A DNA stretch of 64,000 nucleotides from assembly GCA_964461835.1 (NCBI GenBank), contig CAYWVO010000013.1, forward strand, positions 1 through 64,000, given 5' to 3'. This stretch comes from CAYWVO01 sp964461835. Lineage in GTDB: Bacteria; Zixibacteria; MSB-5A5; WJJR01; JAJRUJ01. The translations under genes were made by a program, and so were the position numbers. A model generated the notes under the pieces. It saw only the letters and a list, made by a program, of their open reading frames with translations, made no database searches and was not told the DNA's origin. This document shows positions 33,538 to 44,900 of the stretch, one piece after another (within the stretch, counting starts at the first letter, position 1; each line of letters begins with the position of its first letter).

Positions 33538-36255
33538 GTGGCAAAAACCGTATACCTGCTGGATGGGATGGCTCTCGCGTACCGAGCGTATTTCGCCTTC
33601 GTCCGCAATCCGTTACGCAATTCTAAAGGGGAGGATACCTCTGCGCCATTTGGGGTGGCCAATTCACTATTGAAACTGTACCGGGAAGAGAAGCCGGAAT
33701 ACTGGGTGTGCGTGTTCGATACGGTCGAGCCGACCTTCCGGCACGATATCTACCCCGAATACAAAGCGACCCGCGAAAAGATGCCGGAGGAGATGGTCGC
33801 CCAGATGCCACGGGTGCGCGAAGTGATCGAAGCGTTAGGCTGCCCAATCATTGAAGTGCCGGGCTATGAGGCGGATGATGTTATCGCGACATTGGCGGCG
33901 CAGGCGGCGGATCAGGGTTTCGAAGCGGTCATGGTCACCGGGGATAAGGACTTCATGCAACTGGTGACCGACCGGATTACGATGTACAATACGAAGCGCA
34001 CTGCCGGTAAAGATGAGGTGGAACGACTTGACCCAAGGGGCGTCGAGAAAAAGTTCGGGGTACCGCCGCACCAGGTGATTGATGTGCTGGCCCTGGGCGG
34101 TGACAAGTCGGACAATATTCCCGGTGTTCCCGGGGTCGGGCCGAAGACCGCTGTGAAATTGATTAAAGAATTCGGTGATTTGGAGACGGTGCTCGCCAAT
34201 GCGGACAACGTGCGCGGTAAAAAATTGCAGCAGAACCTGCGCGAGCACGCCGAACAGGCCCGGTTTTCCCGCGAATTGGTGACGATCAAGACCGACGCCG
34301 CGGCGACCTTTGATCCCCAGCGCTTTGCGATCGAAGGAATCGATACCATTGAGGCTCGCCACTTGTTTACGGAACTGGAGTTCACCTCGCTGGTGCGACA
34401 GCTGGCCAATAATAACAGCACGACTGGAGAGTCCGCCCAAGACACGGCCGAGGGAATGGGTGATTACCGAGCCGTCATCAGTTTGAAAGAGTTGGATCAA
34501 CTTATCGCCGAGTGGCGAAAAGCAGATCGGCTTGCGGTCGATACTGAAACGACGTCGCTGTATGCGGTTCAGGCAGATTTGGTGGGCATTGCCATCATTG
34601 CCAAGGGAGGAACCGGGTGTTATATCCCGGTTGGGCACAAGGAAACCGAACAGAATGTGCCGATTGATGAGGTTTTGGAAAAGCTGCGCGGCTTGCTGGA
34701 ACGTGACACGCCAAAGCTGATCGGGCAGAATATCAAGTACGATTGGTTGGTGTTCAAGCGACATGGTGTCGAGCTGGGTGGGATTGTCAGCGACCCGATG
34801 ATTGCTTCCTTTTTGCTGAATCCCAGCAGTCGGGGACATTCACTGGAAGAGCTTGCCCGGGTGCATCTGGGTTGTGAGATGATCCCGATCTCCGGGTTGA
34901 TCGGCACCGGCAAAAAGCAAAAAAGTTTTGCCGAAGTCCCGGTGGCGCAAGCGACTACCTACGCCGCGGAGGATGCCGATTGCACCCTGAAAGTAGCGGA
35001 AATCCTTGAGCCGCGTCTCAAACCGGCAGGGCTGGAAAACCTGTATGCCAATATTGAAATCCCACTGATCTCCGTGCTGGCCCGCATGGAGTATTGCGGA
35101 GTGTCGGTTGATGTACCTTATCTCAAGAGACTTTCTGCGTCATGGAAGCGCCGGTTGACCACATTGACCAAAAAAATCTACGAGGCTGCCGATGAGGAGT
35201 TTAATATTAACTCGACGCAGCAACTGGCGACAATCCTCTTTGATAAATTGCTGCTGAAACCGGTGCGTAAGACGGCGCGCACGGCGCAGCGGTCGACCGA
35301 TGTTTCCGCCCTGGAGAAACTGGCGAAGGAACATCCGCTGCCGCAGTTCATTCTTGACTATCGTGAACTGAACAAACTAAAAACGACCTACGCAGATGCA
35401 TTGCTCAACCTGGTCAATCCGGATACCGGCCGGGTGCACACGTCCTTTAATCAGACTATTGCGGCTACCGGACGGTTGTCTTCGTCAGACCCGAATTTAC
35501 AAAACATCCCCGTGCGTACACCGGAAGGGCAGAAGATTCGGCGGGCATTCATACCAAAACCGGGTGGTCATATTCTGGTGGTTGCGGATTACTCACAAAT
35601 CGAATTGCGGCTGATGGCGCATTTTTCCGGTGATGAAGCGCTGCGGGAGGCGTTTGCGCGGGGTGAGGATATTCATACCCGGACGGCCTCCGATATATTC
35701 GGTATCCCGCCGGAGATGGTGGACGCCGAAAGCCGCCGCTGGGCCAAGGCCGCCAATTTCGGGATTATCTACGGTCTCTCGGCGTACGGGCTTTCTCAAC
35801 AGACCGAGATGAGTGTGGCGGAGGCCAAAGACTTCATCGATACGTATTTTCGGCGGTATCCGGGCGTTAAATCCTATATTGAGAAGACGATCGACGAGGC
35901 GCGAACACACGGATTTGTCACGACGCTGATGGGGCGCCGTCGACCCCTGCCGGATTTGCATTCCAACAATCGTCAACGGCGGGAGTTTGCCGCGCGGGTG
36001 GCGGTCAATACCCCGCTGCAAGGTACCGCTGCCGATATTATCAAGAAAGCGATGATTGATGTCGCCGCAGAAATGCACGGCAAACGCTCCATGATGGTTC
36101 TTCAGGTTCACGATGAACTGGTATTCGACACCCACCCGGACGAGCTTGATTGGCTGGAACAGATGGTTCGTGAGAAAATGGAGCGGGCCGTGTCGTTGTC
36201 GGTGCCGCTGACCGTTGATATCGGGCGGGGTTCAAACTGGCTGGAAGCCAAGTAA
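33538..36255 (+). CDS. polA: DNA polymerase I
   Basis: A 905-residue polymerase for repair and Okazaki-fragment processing. GTG 33538 has GGGGAAGGAG (33522-33531) upstream. Domains in order: 5'-3' nuclease (1-290) with YLLDGMALAYRAYF, EADDVIATLA and GDKSDNIPGVPGVGPKTA; a 3'-5' exonuclease (about 310-500) with intact VDTETTSL, NIKYDWL and YAAEDAD residues; a polymerase (about 560-905) with VVADYSQIELRLMAHFSGD (motif A), RRWAKAANFGIIYGLSAYGL (motif B) and VLQVHDELVFD (motif C). All three activities look intact. It is divergent from tRNA-Lys and followed by coaE. Confidence 0.97.
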   Translation: MAKTVYLLDGMALAYRAYFAFVRNPLRNSKGEDTSAPFGVANSLLKLYREEKPEYWVCVFDTVEPTFRHDIYPEYKATREKMPEEMVAQMPRVREVIEALGCPIIEVPGYEADDVIATLAAQAADQGFEAVMVTGDKDFMQLVTDRITMYNTKRTAGKDEVERLDPRGVEKKFGVPPHQVIDVLALGGDKSDNIPGVPGVGPKTAVKLIKEFGDLETVLANADNVRGKKLQQNLREHAEQARFSRELVTIKTDAAATFDPQRFAIEGIDTIEARHLFTELEFTSLVRQLANNNSTTGESAQDTAEGMGDYRAVISLKELDQLIAEWRKADRLAVDTETTSLYAVQADLVGIAIIAKGGTGCYIPVGHKETEQNVPIDEVLEKLRGLLERDTPKLIGQNIKYDWLVFKRHGVELGGIVSDPMIASFLLNPSSRGHSLEELARVHLGCEMIPISGLIGTGKKQKSFAEVPVAQATTYAAEDADCTLKVAEILEPRLKPAGLENLYANIEIPLISVLARMEYCGVSVDVPYLKRLSASWKRRLTTLTKKIYEAADEEFNINSTQQLATILFDKLLLKPVRKTARTAQRSTDVSALEKLAKEHPLPQFILDYRELNKLKTTYADALLNLVNPDTGRVHTSFNQTIAATGRLSSSDPNLQNIPVRTPEGQKIRRAFIPKPGGHILVVADYSQIELRLMAHFSGDEALREAFARGEDIHTRTASDIFGIPPEMVDAESRRWAKAANFGIIYGLSAYGLSQQTEMSVAEAKDFIDTYFRRYPGVKSYIEKTIDEARTHGFVTTLMGRRRPLPDLHSNNRQRREFAARVAVNTPLQGTAADIIKKAMIDVAAEMHGKRSMMVLQVHDELVFDTHPDELDWLEQMVREKMERAVSLSVPLTVDIGRGSNWLEAK

Positions 36256-36261
36256 GCCGCG

Positions 36262-36900
36262 ATGAATCCACGGCAATCTGCTAAATCGTCCCGACGAATG
36301 GAACCGCTGGTATTGGGCCTGACCGGAGGAGTAGGGTGCGGGAAGACGATTATTGCGGAGGAACTCCAATCATTGGGTGCAGTGATTATCTCCGGTGATG
36401 AAGTCGGCCACGATGTCGTAGCGGATGACGCAACAGTCCAGAACGCCCTGGTGGATGCGTTCGGTCCCGGGATACAGACCCGGCAGGGCATCAGCCGCCG
36501 CAAGCTGGCCCGGCGGGCGTTCGCCTCACCGCACGGTTGGCATACCCTCAATTCAATCGTTCATCCCGCACTGGTCCAGGAACTTAACCGTCGGGTGCGA
36601 GGGGAGAAGCAACGATCCCGTACCCCGCTGATTGTCGTCGATGCCGCGCTGCTGGTCGAGTGGGGAGACCGGGTACCCCTTGATTATTTGGTTGCGGTCT
36701 GGGCATCGCAGGAGAATCGCCGGCGCTGGCTGCGGGAACGCGGTTGGAGCGATGACGAGATTACGGATCGCATGCGCGCGCAATTGCCGTTTGTTGTTCG
36801 GCAACGCGCCGCCGATCGAGTGATCCGTAATGACGGCGACGTTGATTCGCTTCGTCGGAAAGCACGCCGGCTCTGGCAAAATCTCACAAATGCCGGTTGA
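36262..36900 (+). CDS. coaE: Dephospho-CoA kinase
   Basis: A 212-residue cytoplasmic kinase for the last step of coenzyme A synthesis. The P-loop is GLTGGVGCGKT (about 14-24), then SGDEVGHDVV with the substrate-binding aspartate, the HPALVQELNRRV helix, VVDAALLVEWGDRVPLDYLV and a lid with RRRWLRERGWSDDEITDRM. Start ATG 36262 follows polA by 6 bases, so the two are cotranscribed; polA-coaE is a common pairing in bacteria. Confidence 0.95.
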   Translation: MNPRQSAKSSRRMEPLVLGLTGGVGCGKTIIAEELQSLGAVIISGDEVGHDVVADDATVQNALVDAFGPGIQTRQGISRRKLARRAFASPHGWHTLNSIVHPALVQELNRRVRGEKQRSRTPLIVVDAALLVEWGDRVPLDYLVAVWASQENRRRWLRERGWSDDEITDRMRAQLPFVVRQRAADRVIRNDGDVDSLRRKARRLWQNLTNAG

Positions 36901-37023
36901 CGGCGATTCCCCGGACATGCAATTTTGCTTTAAAGGCAATTGGAGGATTCGGAACCGGTAATCCGGGCCAGGCCAGTGGCCGTTCAGGGACGGCCGACGT
37001 ACGGTGGCCAAGGGAGTTGATTC

Positions 37024-38223
37024 ATGGTAAGCGAACATACACTCAGTACAGCTGTAGAGGTCCCCTTTGCGACCCGGATGTCCCGGCTGGGTACCGAAAC
37101 CGCGTTTGTTGTCTTGGCGAAAGCCAAGGAGCTGGAGGCACAGGGGCGCGAGATTATTCACCTGGAAATCGGCGAGCCGGATTTTGATACACCGAAGAAT
37201 ATCATCGATGCCGGCATTCAGGCGATCAAGGATGGCTACACACATTATACTGCTGCGGCGGGCATGCCTGATGTCCGGGAGGCAACCGCCAAATATTCCA
37301 ATCAACTGCGCGGCCTTTCCCACGAATGGCAGAATGTGGTGGTGACGCCCGGCGCCAAGCCGGTCATGTTTTACACCATGCTCGCCCTGGTCGATGAGGG
37401 CGAGGAAGTCATTTATCCCAATCCCGGATTCCCGATTTACGAGTCGGTCATCAATTTTATCGGGGCGAAGCCGATCCCGATGCAGTTGAAAATTGAAAAC
37501 GAGTTCCGGATGGATGTCAACGAACTGGTGGACAAAATCAGTAGCCGCACCAAACTCATTATTGTGAACTCTCCACAAAACCCCACCGGCGGTGTGTTGA
37601 CCAAAGATGACCTGCGGGTCATCGCCGAGGCGGCACAGAAGCACGACGCCTGGATACTCTCTGATGAAATTTACTCCCGCATTATTTATGAAGGCCAACA
37701 CGAGAGCGTCACGGAGTTTCCCGGGATGACAGATCGCACAGTCATTCTGGATGGATTATCGAAGACATACGCCATGACCGGCTGGCGTCTGGGGTACGGC
37801 ATTATGCCGAAGGACCTCGCCGACGCGGTGACCAAACTCCAGACGAATTGTGCCTCGTGTACTGCCGCGTTCTCGCAGCGGGTGTTTCCGGCGGCGTTTT
37901 TCGGTCCGCAGGACGAGGCCGAACAGATGGTCGCGGAATTCCAGCGGCGTCGCGACGTTATTGTCGACGGACTCAATGATATTCCCGGGGTCAAGTGTTT
38001 ACGTCCCCGCGGAGCATTCTATGCGTTTCCGTACGTGGCCGACTGGGGGAAAACGTCCGCCGAGCTGGAAGACCGGCTGTTGCAGGACGCCGGCGTCGCC
38101 GTACTCGCCGGAACCTCTTTTGGTGCATTCGGGGAAGGGTTCCTGCGCTTGTCGTATGCGAACTCTGTGGAGAACATCGAGAAAGCACTTGAACGATTGA
38201 AGGCATTCGCCGCGAACCTGTAG
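37024..38223 (+). CDS. Class I/II pyridoxal-phosphate aminotransferase
   Basis: A 399-residue PLP enzyme of the AspC-like (I-gamma) group, possibly an aspartate or alanine aminotransferase. Features are EIGEPDFDTPKNI (48-60), HYTAAAGMPDVREA, VTPGAKPVMFY, NPGFPIYESV, NSPQNPTGG (182-190), D214 in ILSDEIYSRIIYEG, and the PLP lysine K247 in LDGLSKTYAMTGWRLGYG. A Glu/Asp-binding arginine is likely in GFLRLSYANS. AAGGGAG lies before ATG 37024. It is preceded by a short spacer with a palindrome (GGCCAGTGGCC). Substrate cannot be fixed from sequence. Confidence 0.92.
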   Translation: MVSEHTLSTAVEVPFATRMSRLGTETAFVVLAKAKELEAQGREIIHLEIGEPDFDTPKNIIDAGIQAIKDGYTHYTAAAGMPDVREATAKYSNQLRGLSHEWQNVVVTPGAKPVMFYTMLALVDEGEEVIYPNPGFPIYESVINFIGAKPIPMQLKIENEFRMDVNELVDKISSRTKLIIVNSPQNPTGGVLTKDDLRVIAEAAQKHDAWILSDEIYSRIIYEGQHESVTEFPGMTDRTVILDGLSKTYAMTGWRLGYGIMPKDLADAVTKLQTNCASCTAAFSQRVFPAAFFGPQDEAEQMVAEFQRRRDVIVDGLNDIPGVKCLRPRGAFYAFPYVADWGKTSAELEDRLLQDAGVAVLAGTSFGAFGEGFLRLSYANSVENIEKALERLKAFAANL

Positions 38224-38773
38224 GTATCTCAGCCTGCGCTACCACTTTCTTCGCAGTCCCCCATCGCGGCACCATAGTACCCCCTGCCGTTGGTTATGGA
38301 CCAACGGAGTATTCCTCGGTGAAATAATGGTTCGTCCACCAGTCATTATTACTTGAGCACTTGATACTCCCTTGCGGTTTTTTTGGATCCTCCTTCTCGG
38401 CAGTTGGAACTAGTTGTCCGTAAGCGACTTAGCACACGGCGGGGCCGTCGGAGCGCCGTGGGCGGCAAATGTGGGGTATTCCTCCAATACTCCCGGCCCA
38501 GAGCAAAATTTAGTCGGCTCTAATCTGTTTAGAAACACCGGATTCATCCGATAGGATAAACGAGGCAATAAGTGCTGGGAATATTCCCATACTCTGCCCT
38601 GCTGTGTGAGCGATAGGTCGTGGCTGAGAAAAAATCATCAAGAGGGAGATAAGTACCAAATGAGGCAAGGAGGCGATATGGGGGGACCGTCATAACGTTT
38701 TTACCAGGCAGATAATCCGGAGTGACAGGCGCATGCCGGAAAAGATTAACACTCCCAACAGGAGGCATTGGTT
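38224..38773. other. Long hairpin-rich spacer before the TonB-receptor gene
   Basis: 550 bases with no convincing gene. It contains several inverted repeats: CCGTTGGT/ACCAACGG (38287-38307), CACGGCG/CGCCGTG (38435-38460) and GGGTATT/AATACTC (38474-38492). Each hairpin lacks a following T run, so they look like a structured leader rather than terminators. I do not recognise a known riboswitch. Confidence 0.45.
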
Positions 38774-41700
38774 TTGAGCAAGTTTATTAAAATCATGCTT
38801 GTCGTGGTAAGCATCGGTGCCGTCGCGGGTCTGATTGGATCCGCCGCGCATGCGGGCACGACGGGGAAGATCGCCGGACAAGTATTCGACAGGGAAACCG
38901 GCCAACCGGTACCGGGCGCAGCCGTGACCGTGGTGGGCACGTCCCTGGGCACGCTGACCGACCCTGACGGCAAGTATGTCATCTTGTCGGTGCCGGTCGG
39001 GTCTTATGTAGTTCGGGCACAACTGGTTGGTTACGCGCCGGTGGAAGTGGAAAACGTCCGGGTATCGATCGACTTGACAACGACCGTGGATTTTCGCCTG
39101 GTCACTCAGGCGGTAGAAGTCGGCACGATCCGGGTGCAAGCTGAGCGACCACTGGTCATTCCGGACCAGACGTCATCGCTGCGCATTGTCGACCGTGAAG
39201 AAATCGCCTCCCTGCCGACCCGCTCTTATCAAGATATTGTGGGTTATCAGGCAGGAGTCGTGCAGTTTCTCGACAACGCGGAAGTCCGCGGGCGAGGTGG
39301 TCGGGAAAGTACGTCCAGTCCGGCCACGATGAATATCCGGGGTGGGCGACGGTCGGAGGTGGCGTACTTTGTGGATGGTTTCTCACAGCAAGATCCACAG
39401 AGTGGTTTGTCCACGACCCAAATTAACCAGAACGCGGTGGAAGAAGTTTCCATCACAACCGGTGGATTCCCCGCGGAATACGGCTGGGTGTCCTCCGGGA
39501 CGATCAACGTCACCACCAAAGAAGGCGGTGCTGATTATTCCGGTTCCGTTGAAGCGGTGACCGACAACGTCACCAAACAAAATTACGACTACAACCTGTA
39601 CGCTGCGGATCTCTCCGGCCCGGTGCCGGGCTTCGGCAAAAATTTCACCTTCTTCATTTCGGGTGAACGTCGCTACCAGGGTGACCGCCAGCCCCGCGCC
39701 ACCACCGAAAAGTGGTTTTCGACGGCGGATGGCGAGAATGTGTACGAATTGCCGTCCAACCGTCTCTCCGGGTATTCCTGGCAAGGCAAAATTAACTGGA
39801 ACGTTACCAAGCAGGCAAAATTGAAATTCGGCGTGCTGGGGTCGCACGATGACTGGAGCGAGTATCAGCACGCGTTCTTCTTTGACCGGGACCACGTGCC
39901 ACGGTATGTTGACTACAACAACTCACTGTACGCCAAGCTGATCTACAACGTCAATCCAAAGACATTTTTTACCGCAGCTGTCAACTACTATGTGACCAAT
40001 CGTGAACGCGGTGACGGTGTCACCTTCGATGACTTGTGGGGCTACTCGCGGCCGGATGGGAACTTTACCTTTGATGAAACCACGCTCTTTTTCTCCGGTG
40101 ATAATCCCGATACGCCGTCCAGGACTGACCATGAGATCATGATTGATGAGCAGTGGGGTTACGGATTCATCACTGTTGAAACCGGTGACACGGTCGACGG
40201 GGTTCCGGAAACGCGCGATATCGTCGTGCAAGATGATCGAGGTTTTGTCCGAAACGGGCGCGCCCGTGATGATGTGGACTCGGCGTTTGCTGTCGAGCAC
40301 GGCAACCCCTGGTCCTCCGACTTGATTCTCCGGGACGAAAACGGTGTGATGTACGCCGATGAAGGCTGGGAATGGGAAGACTATTATAAGCGGAATTCTT
40401 CCTACTATGGATTCAAGGCCGATATTACCAGCCAGGTGCATCCGAACCATGAAATCAAGACCGGGATCGATTTCCAATACCACACGCTGAAGTACTATCG
40501 GCATCTGTTTCCCCATGCGGCATTCAAAGACTCGGTGGTCAACGGTGTCTGGTATGCCAACGGTGGATTTAAGGATGTCGACCATTACGGCTACGATATC
40601 TTCGGCGGCGAGTCCGATACATTATCCGAAGGGAACGAAGCACGGAAGCCGTTCAATTTCGCTTACTACCTCCAGGATAAGTTCGAATGGGAAGGTCTGG
40701 TGGTCAACGCCGGCTTGCGTTTCGACTACCTGAACACCAACACGAAGCAGTTGCGCTTTCCGGACACGCCGCTGGGTAAGCCGGACGATGGTATCGGGGA
40801 TGAAAACTTAGACCAGGTGCTGGATCCCACTGATTTCGTTGATGCCGAGGCGGAAACGAAGGTCTCACCGCGGCTCGGCTTTGGCTTTCCTATTTCCGAC
40901 AAGACCACATTTCACGTGTCCTATGGGAAGTTTTTCCAGCGTCCGGACTTGCAAAACTTGTACGTCGGGTGGGATTTCCTCGAATATCGCCTGACCGAAG
41001 CCGGATATTACTATCCGTTCGGCAACCCGAACCTCGCTCCGGCAAAGACCACTGCGTACGAAATTGGTCTGACCAAGCAGGTCGGCGACTACACTCGTGT
41101 CGATGTCACTGCATATTATAAAGACATCGAAGACCTGACTCAGTTGGTCCATCAGGGGGTCCAGGAGAATGCGGCGGGTCGTGACTTCGACCTGTACGGC
41201 AATGCTGACTTCGGTACGGTCAAGGGTTTGGAATTCACCGTCAACATGCGGCGCAACCAGAACATTGCGCTCGACGCCAACTACAGTCTTTCGTGGGCGA
41301 ATGGTACCGGTTCGTGGGCCTCGACACAACGCAATATTGTCTGGACGGTCTCGGAAGCTCCGAAGATGGCATCGCCGCTCGATTTCGACCAGCGCCATAA
41401 ACTGTCGGCGACGGTTGATATCCGTTCCGCGCAAAATGAAGGCCCGAAACTCGGTGCCTGGTATCCGCTGGAAAATGCCGGGTTGAATATTCACTTCGGT
41501 GCGTCTTCCGGAACACCATATTCGCCGATGGAAATATTCAATGAGGTGACGCTGGCGGCAGTATCGCCGGTCCCGGATGGTCCGATTAACTCCGAGTACG
41601 CTCCGTGGACCTACCGGGTTGACCTGAAAGCCAACCGTGGTTTTGCACTCGGTCGATACACCCTCGACTTTTATGTTTGGGTACTGAACCTCTTCGACAC

Positions 41701-41911
41701 CGAAAACGTCATCGACGTCTATGAATCCAGCGGTCAGCCGAATACCACCGGTTGGCTGGCCACGGAAACCGGTCAGAATTGGATTGCCGAAAACCAGGAA
41801 GCCGATTGGACTGGCTATAACGGTCTGCAGAAATATGAACTGAAGCAGAATAACCCGAACAGTTATGACATCCCGCGCCAAATCCGGTTCGGCATGAAGG
41901 TCAGTCTGTAA
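38774..41911 (+). CDS. TonB-dependent outer-membrane receptor
   Basis: A 1045-residue outer-membrane transporter energised by TonB. TTG 38774 is chosen because GGAGG (38761-38765) is 8 bases upstream; TTG 38768 would be only 2. A signal peptide ends at AAHA (about 30). A CarboxypepD_reg-like domain (about 32-110) has GKIAGQVFDRETGQPVPGAAV and GTLTDPDGKYVILSVPVGSY. The plug (about 125-260) includes SLPTRSYQDIVGYQAGVV and NQNAVEEVSITTGGFPAEYG, followed by a beta-barrel with FNFAYYLQDKFEWEGLVVNAG, VSPRLGFGFPISDKTTFHVS and the C-terminal IRFGMKVSL. It heads a cassette with a secreted protein and a PorV-like barrel. Confidence 0.95.
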   Translation: MSKFIKIMLVVVSIGAVAGLIGSAAHAGTTGKIAGQVFDRETGQPVPGAAVTVVGTSLGTLTDPDGKYVILSVPVGSYVVRAQLVGYAPVEVENVRVSIDLTTTVDFRLVTQAVEVGTIRVQAERPLVIPDQTSSLRIVDREEIASLPTRSYQDIVGYQAGVVQFLDNAEVRGRGGRESTSSPATMNIRGGRRSEVAYFVDGFSQQDPQSGLSTTQINQNAVEEVSITTGGFPAEYGWVSSGTINVTTKEGGADYSGSVEAVTDNVTKQNYDYNLYAADLSGPVPGFGKNFTFFISGERRYQGDRQPRATTEKWFSTADGENVYELPSNRLSGYSWQGKINWNVTKQAKLKFGVLGSHDDWSEYQHAFFFDRDHVPRYVDYNNSLYAKLIYNVNPKTFFTAAVNYYVTNRERGDGVTFDDLWGYSRPDGNFTFDETTLFFSGDNPDTPSRTDHEIMIDEQWGYGFITVETGDTVDGVPETRDIVVQDDRGFVRNGRARDDVDSAFAVEHGNPWSSDLILRDENGVMYADEGWEWEDYYKRNSSYYGFKADITSQVHPNHEIKTGIDFQYHTLKYYRHLFPHAAFKDSVVNGVWYANGGFKDVDHYGYDIFGGESDTLSEGNEARKPFNFAYYLQDKFEWEGLVVNAGLRFDYLNTNTKQLRFPDTPLGKPDDGIGDENLDQVLDPTDFVDAEAETKVSPRLGFGFPISDKTTFHVSYGKFFQRPDLQNLYVGWDFLEYRLTEAGYYYPFGNPNLAPAKTTAYEIGLTKQVGDYTRVDVTAYYKDIEDLTQLVHQGVQENAAGRDFDLYGNADFGTVKGLEFTVNMRRNQNIALDANYSLSWANGTGSWASTQRNIVWTVSEAPKMASPLDFDQRHKLSATVDIRSAQNEGPKLGAWYPLENAGLNIHFGASSGTPYSPMEIFNEVTLAAVSPVPDGPINSEYAPWTYRVDLKANRGFALGRYTLDFYVWVLNLFDTENVIDVYESSGQPNTTGWLATETGQNWIAENQEADWTGYNGLQKYELKQNNPNSYDIPRQIRFGMKVSL

Positions 41912-41934
41912 TCGAGACCATGGAGGCATAACGC

Positions 41935-44900
41935 ATGAAGCGAACATTCATCATACTCAGCGCCGTGCTGATCCTCCTGTGGTCAGTGACGGCCGTCGCC
42001 GGGCCGCCGATTAAGGCTGAGCAATATCTCGCCAAAGAATCGGGCACGGCGGACATTGATTTCCAAACCTGGATCGATGCGAACCAGTTGCTCATGTTTG
42101 TGACCAACCAGGGATCATTCGCCTATGATAATGGTGCGATTCTGGGGAAAGCCGATGGTTTGTATTTCCCCAAGGGCACCAACCTCTCTGTTATTTACGC
42201 CGGCGGCATCTGGCTGGGCGGCAAAGTCGATGGCGATTTGCGCGTCACCCTGGCCGAGTATTCACATGACTACTGGCCGGGTCCGTTGGATGAAAGCGGT
42301 AATTTCGTCGCGAACGCGAACCAGGACTCGCAGTACCGGGTCTATAAGATCAGCAAAGACTTGCTGAACCAGGGCTTTTACGACGCCCCCCGCCCGTCTG
42401 ATCCGGATGAAGCGCGTCTGTGGGACGATTACCACGAATGGCCGTCCGACATGGGCGCCCCGCTGGGGGACGATGGCCTGCCGAAAATGATCGGCGACCA
42501 AACGCTCTGGTGTGTGTACAACGACGCCAATCCGGCATCGCGCACCAACTCGGCCGGCACCGTCAGCTCGGGCCTCGGGGTGGAAATTCAGCAGACGACC
42601 TTCGCCTTCAACCGGACCGGCTCGCTTGGCCAGTGTGCGTTCATGGATTTCCGGGTCATCAATAAGAGCGGCAATCGCATTGAGGACATGTTCATCTCGG
42701 TGTGGGCGGACCCGGACCTCGGGGACGCCGGTGACGACCTTGTCGGATCTGACACCGAGTTGAGTTTGGGTTACTGCTACAACGCGACCAATAACGACGC
42801 CAACTATGGCAAGAAACCGCCCGCGGTCGGCTACGACTTCTTCCAGGGACCAATCGTCCCGGATACCAATGAAGCCGACGGAATCGATTCGGTGTATTTC
42901 CTGGATGAGTGGGTGCATGGGTACACCTCGTTGCCGATGACGTCGTTTAACCAGTACATCAACGGTACCGACCCGGACAACGCAGACGAGACCTATTGGT
43001 ACATGCAGGGTCTGGACGCCAAGAACTCGGGTGCTGACCTGGTTAATCCGATCACAGGTGAAGTGACCAAGTTCATGTTCCCGGGCGACCCCACCACCGG
43101 CGAGGGCTGGCTGGATTCCGATCCGGCTGACCGGCGGTACATGCAATCGACCGGCCCGTTTACTATGGAGCCGGGTGACACGCAACAGGTCGTGGTGGGG
43201 GTCGTGGTTGGTCTCGGCTCTGACCGGTTGACCTCGATCACTGCGTTGAAATTCAACGACCTCTTTGCGCAATCGGCATTTGATGCCCAGTTTGATCTGC
43301 CGGATCCCCCGGCGCGCCCGCAAGTGACCGGCGTTCCGGTCGATGATGGCATCGTACTTAACTGGGCTGACGATTCCGAGACCAATCCCGGTGATTATGA
43401 GTTCCAGGGGTACAATGTCTACCAGGGTGAATCGGTCGCCGGGCCGTGGAAACGGGTCGCGACCTATGACCTGAACGACGGCACTGGTATCATCTTTGAT
43501 CTGGAATTCGTCATTGATGAAGGCGCGGTAATCGATCACCCCGTGCAGTTTGGCTCCGATACTGGAGTCCGTCGGTTCGTGGAATTCACCCAGGATTTCA
43601 TCCAGGGTGGTTCGCTGCATAACGCCATGCCGTATCATTGGGCGGTGACCGCCTATTCCTACGATCCGAACCGAACCCCGAAAACGCTGGAGAATGCGCC
43701 GGAAGCGATCACGGTGACGCCGCAAAAACCCGCGGGCGGATATGTCTACCCCCATGAATTTGGGGAAGTACTCGAAGTGACGCATGAGTCGGGTGCCTCG
43801 GACGGTATTATCGAGCCAATCGTGCGCAATCCGGAAGCACTGAATGGTCACTCTTACCGCATTACCTTTACTGAGGATGAAGAGGGTAATGTCCTCTGGA
43901 ATCTGTTCGACCTTGACAGCAATATCTTCCTCTTCGAAAACCTGGCCAACCAGAGTGGCGATGATGATTACCCCGTTGTCGATGGTTTCCAGATCAAAGT
44001 TGCAGGACCACCGTTGGGCGTAAACACGGTGTTGGAAGTGGCGACTGCGGATGGACCGTTAGACCCGGAGAACTACGATAATGTCTTCTGGTCCTGGAAC
44101 AGCGACCATACATTCTATACCTCTTCCGACCAGGGGCCGGATATTGAAAGGCTGAACTGGCGGGGGCACATCGGCACCGATGATTGGGAAATCCGGTTTA
44201 CCGCCGAAGGTAGTGAGTACTACGATTGGTTTACCTGGGATGACAATGTCAATCTCAAGTATAGCGATCGTGCTCCTTTCGAAGTGTGGAATATCGGTTC
44301 TGCGACGCCGGACGATCCCTCTGACGATCGCCGGATCAATTTCGTCGTCATCGATGACGATGAATCCTGGGGGGAAGATGGCAGTGGCCCGGGATGGACG
44401 CCGGGCGATCGAATTTACTTTATCGAAACCGATTACGTCGAGAGCGGCCCGGATCATCTGGAATTCGGTGTCGATTACGACTGGGATGGCGATTTCAAAC
44501 TGGGTCGCATCCAGATTAATGCCGATGTACCGCCAGAGGGGACGATCATTCGGTACACCACCAACAAGGTGAACGCGACGGATGATGTGTTCACATTCAC
44601 CACGCCGGCGGTGGTGAAACAGGATTTGGCGGCGGACGACGCGTACGACATGGCTGACATTAAGGTCGTGCCGAATCCGTACTTTAACCAGTCGCTGTAT
44701 GAACCGGACCAGTTCACCCGCATCCTGAAGTTCACCAACCTGCCGTACGAGTGCGAAATTAAGATTTTCAATCTCGCCGGCGACCATGTGGTAACGTTGA
44801 ACAAGCCTGCGGGAAGCGCATCCAACATGGAATGGAATATGTTGACCAAGCACGGACTGCCGCTGGCTTCCGGACTCTACCTGTATATCGTCACGGCGCC

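Noticed and set aside
40865..41947. Minus-strand open frame opposite the TonB receptor
   Set aside because: Antisense shadow of the barrel-coding sequence in a GC-rich gene; no ribosome-binding site or family features.
42262..43851. Long minus-strand open frame (529 codons) opposite the secreted-protein gene
   Set aside because: It lies entirely antisense to a gene with clear signal peptide and domain structure; its translation is rich in Arg/His/Val runs and matches nothing I know.
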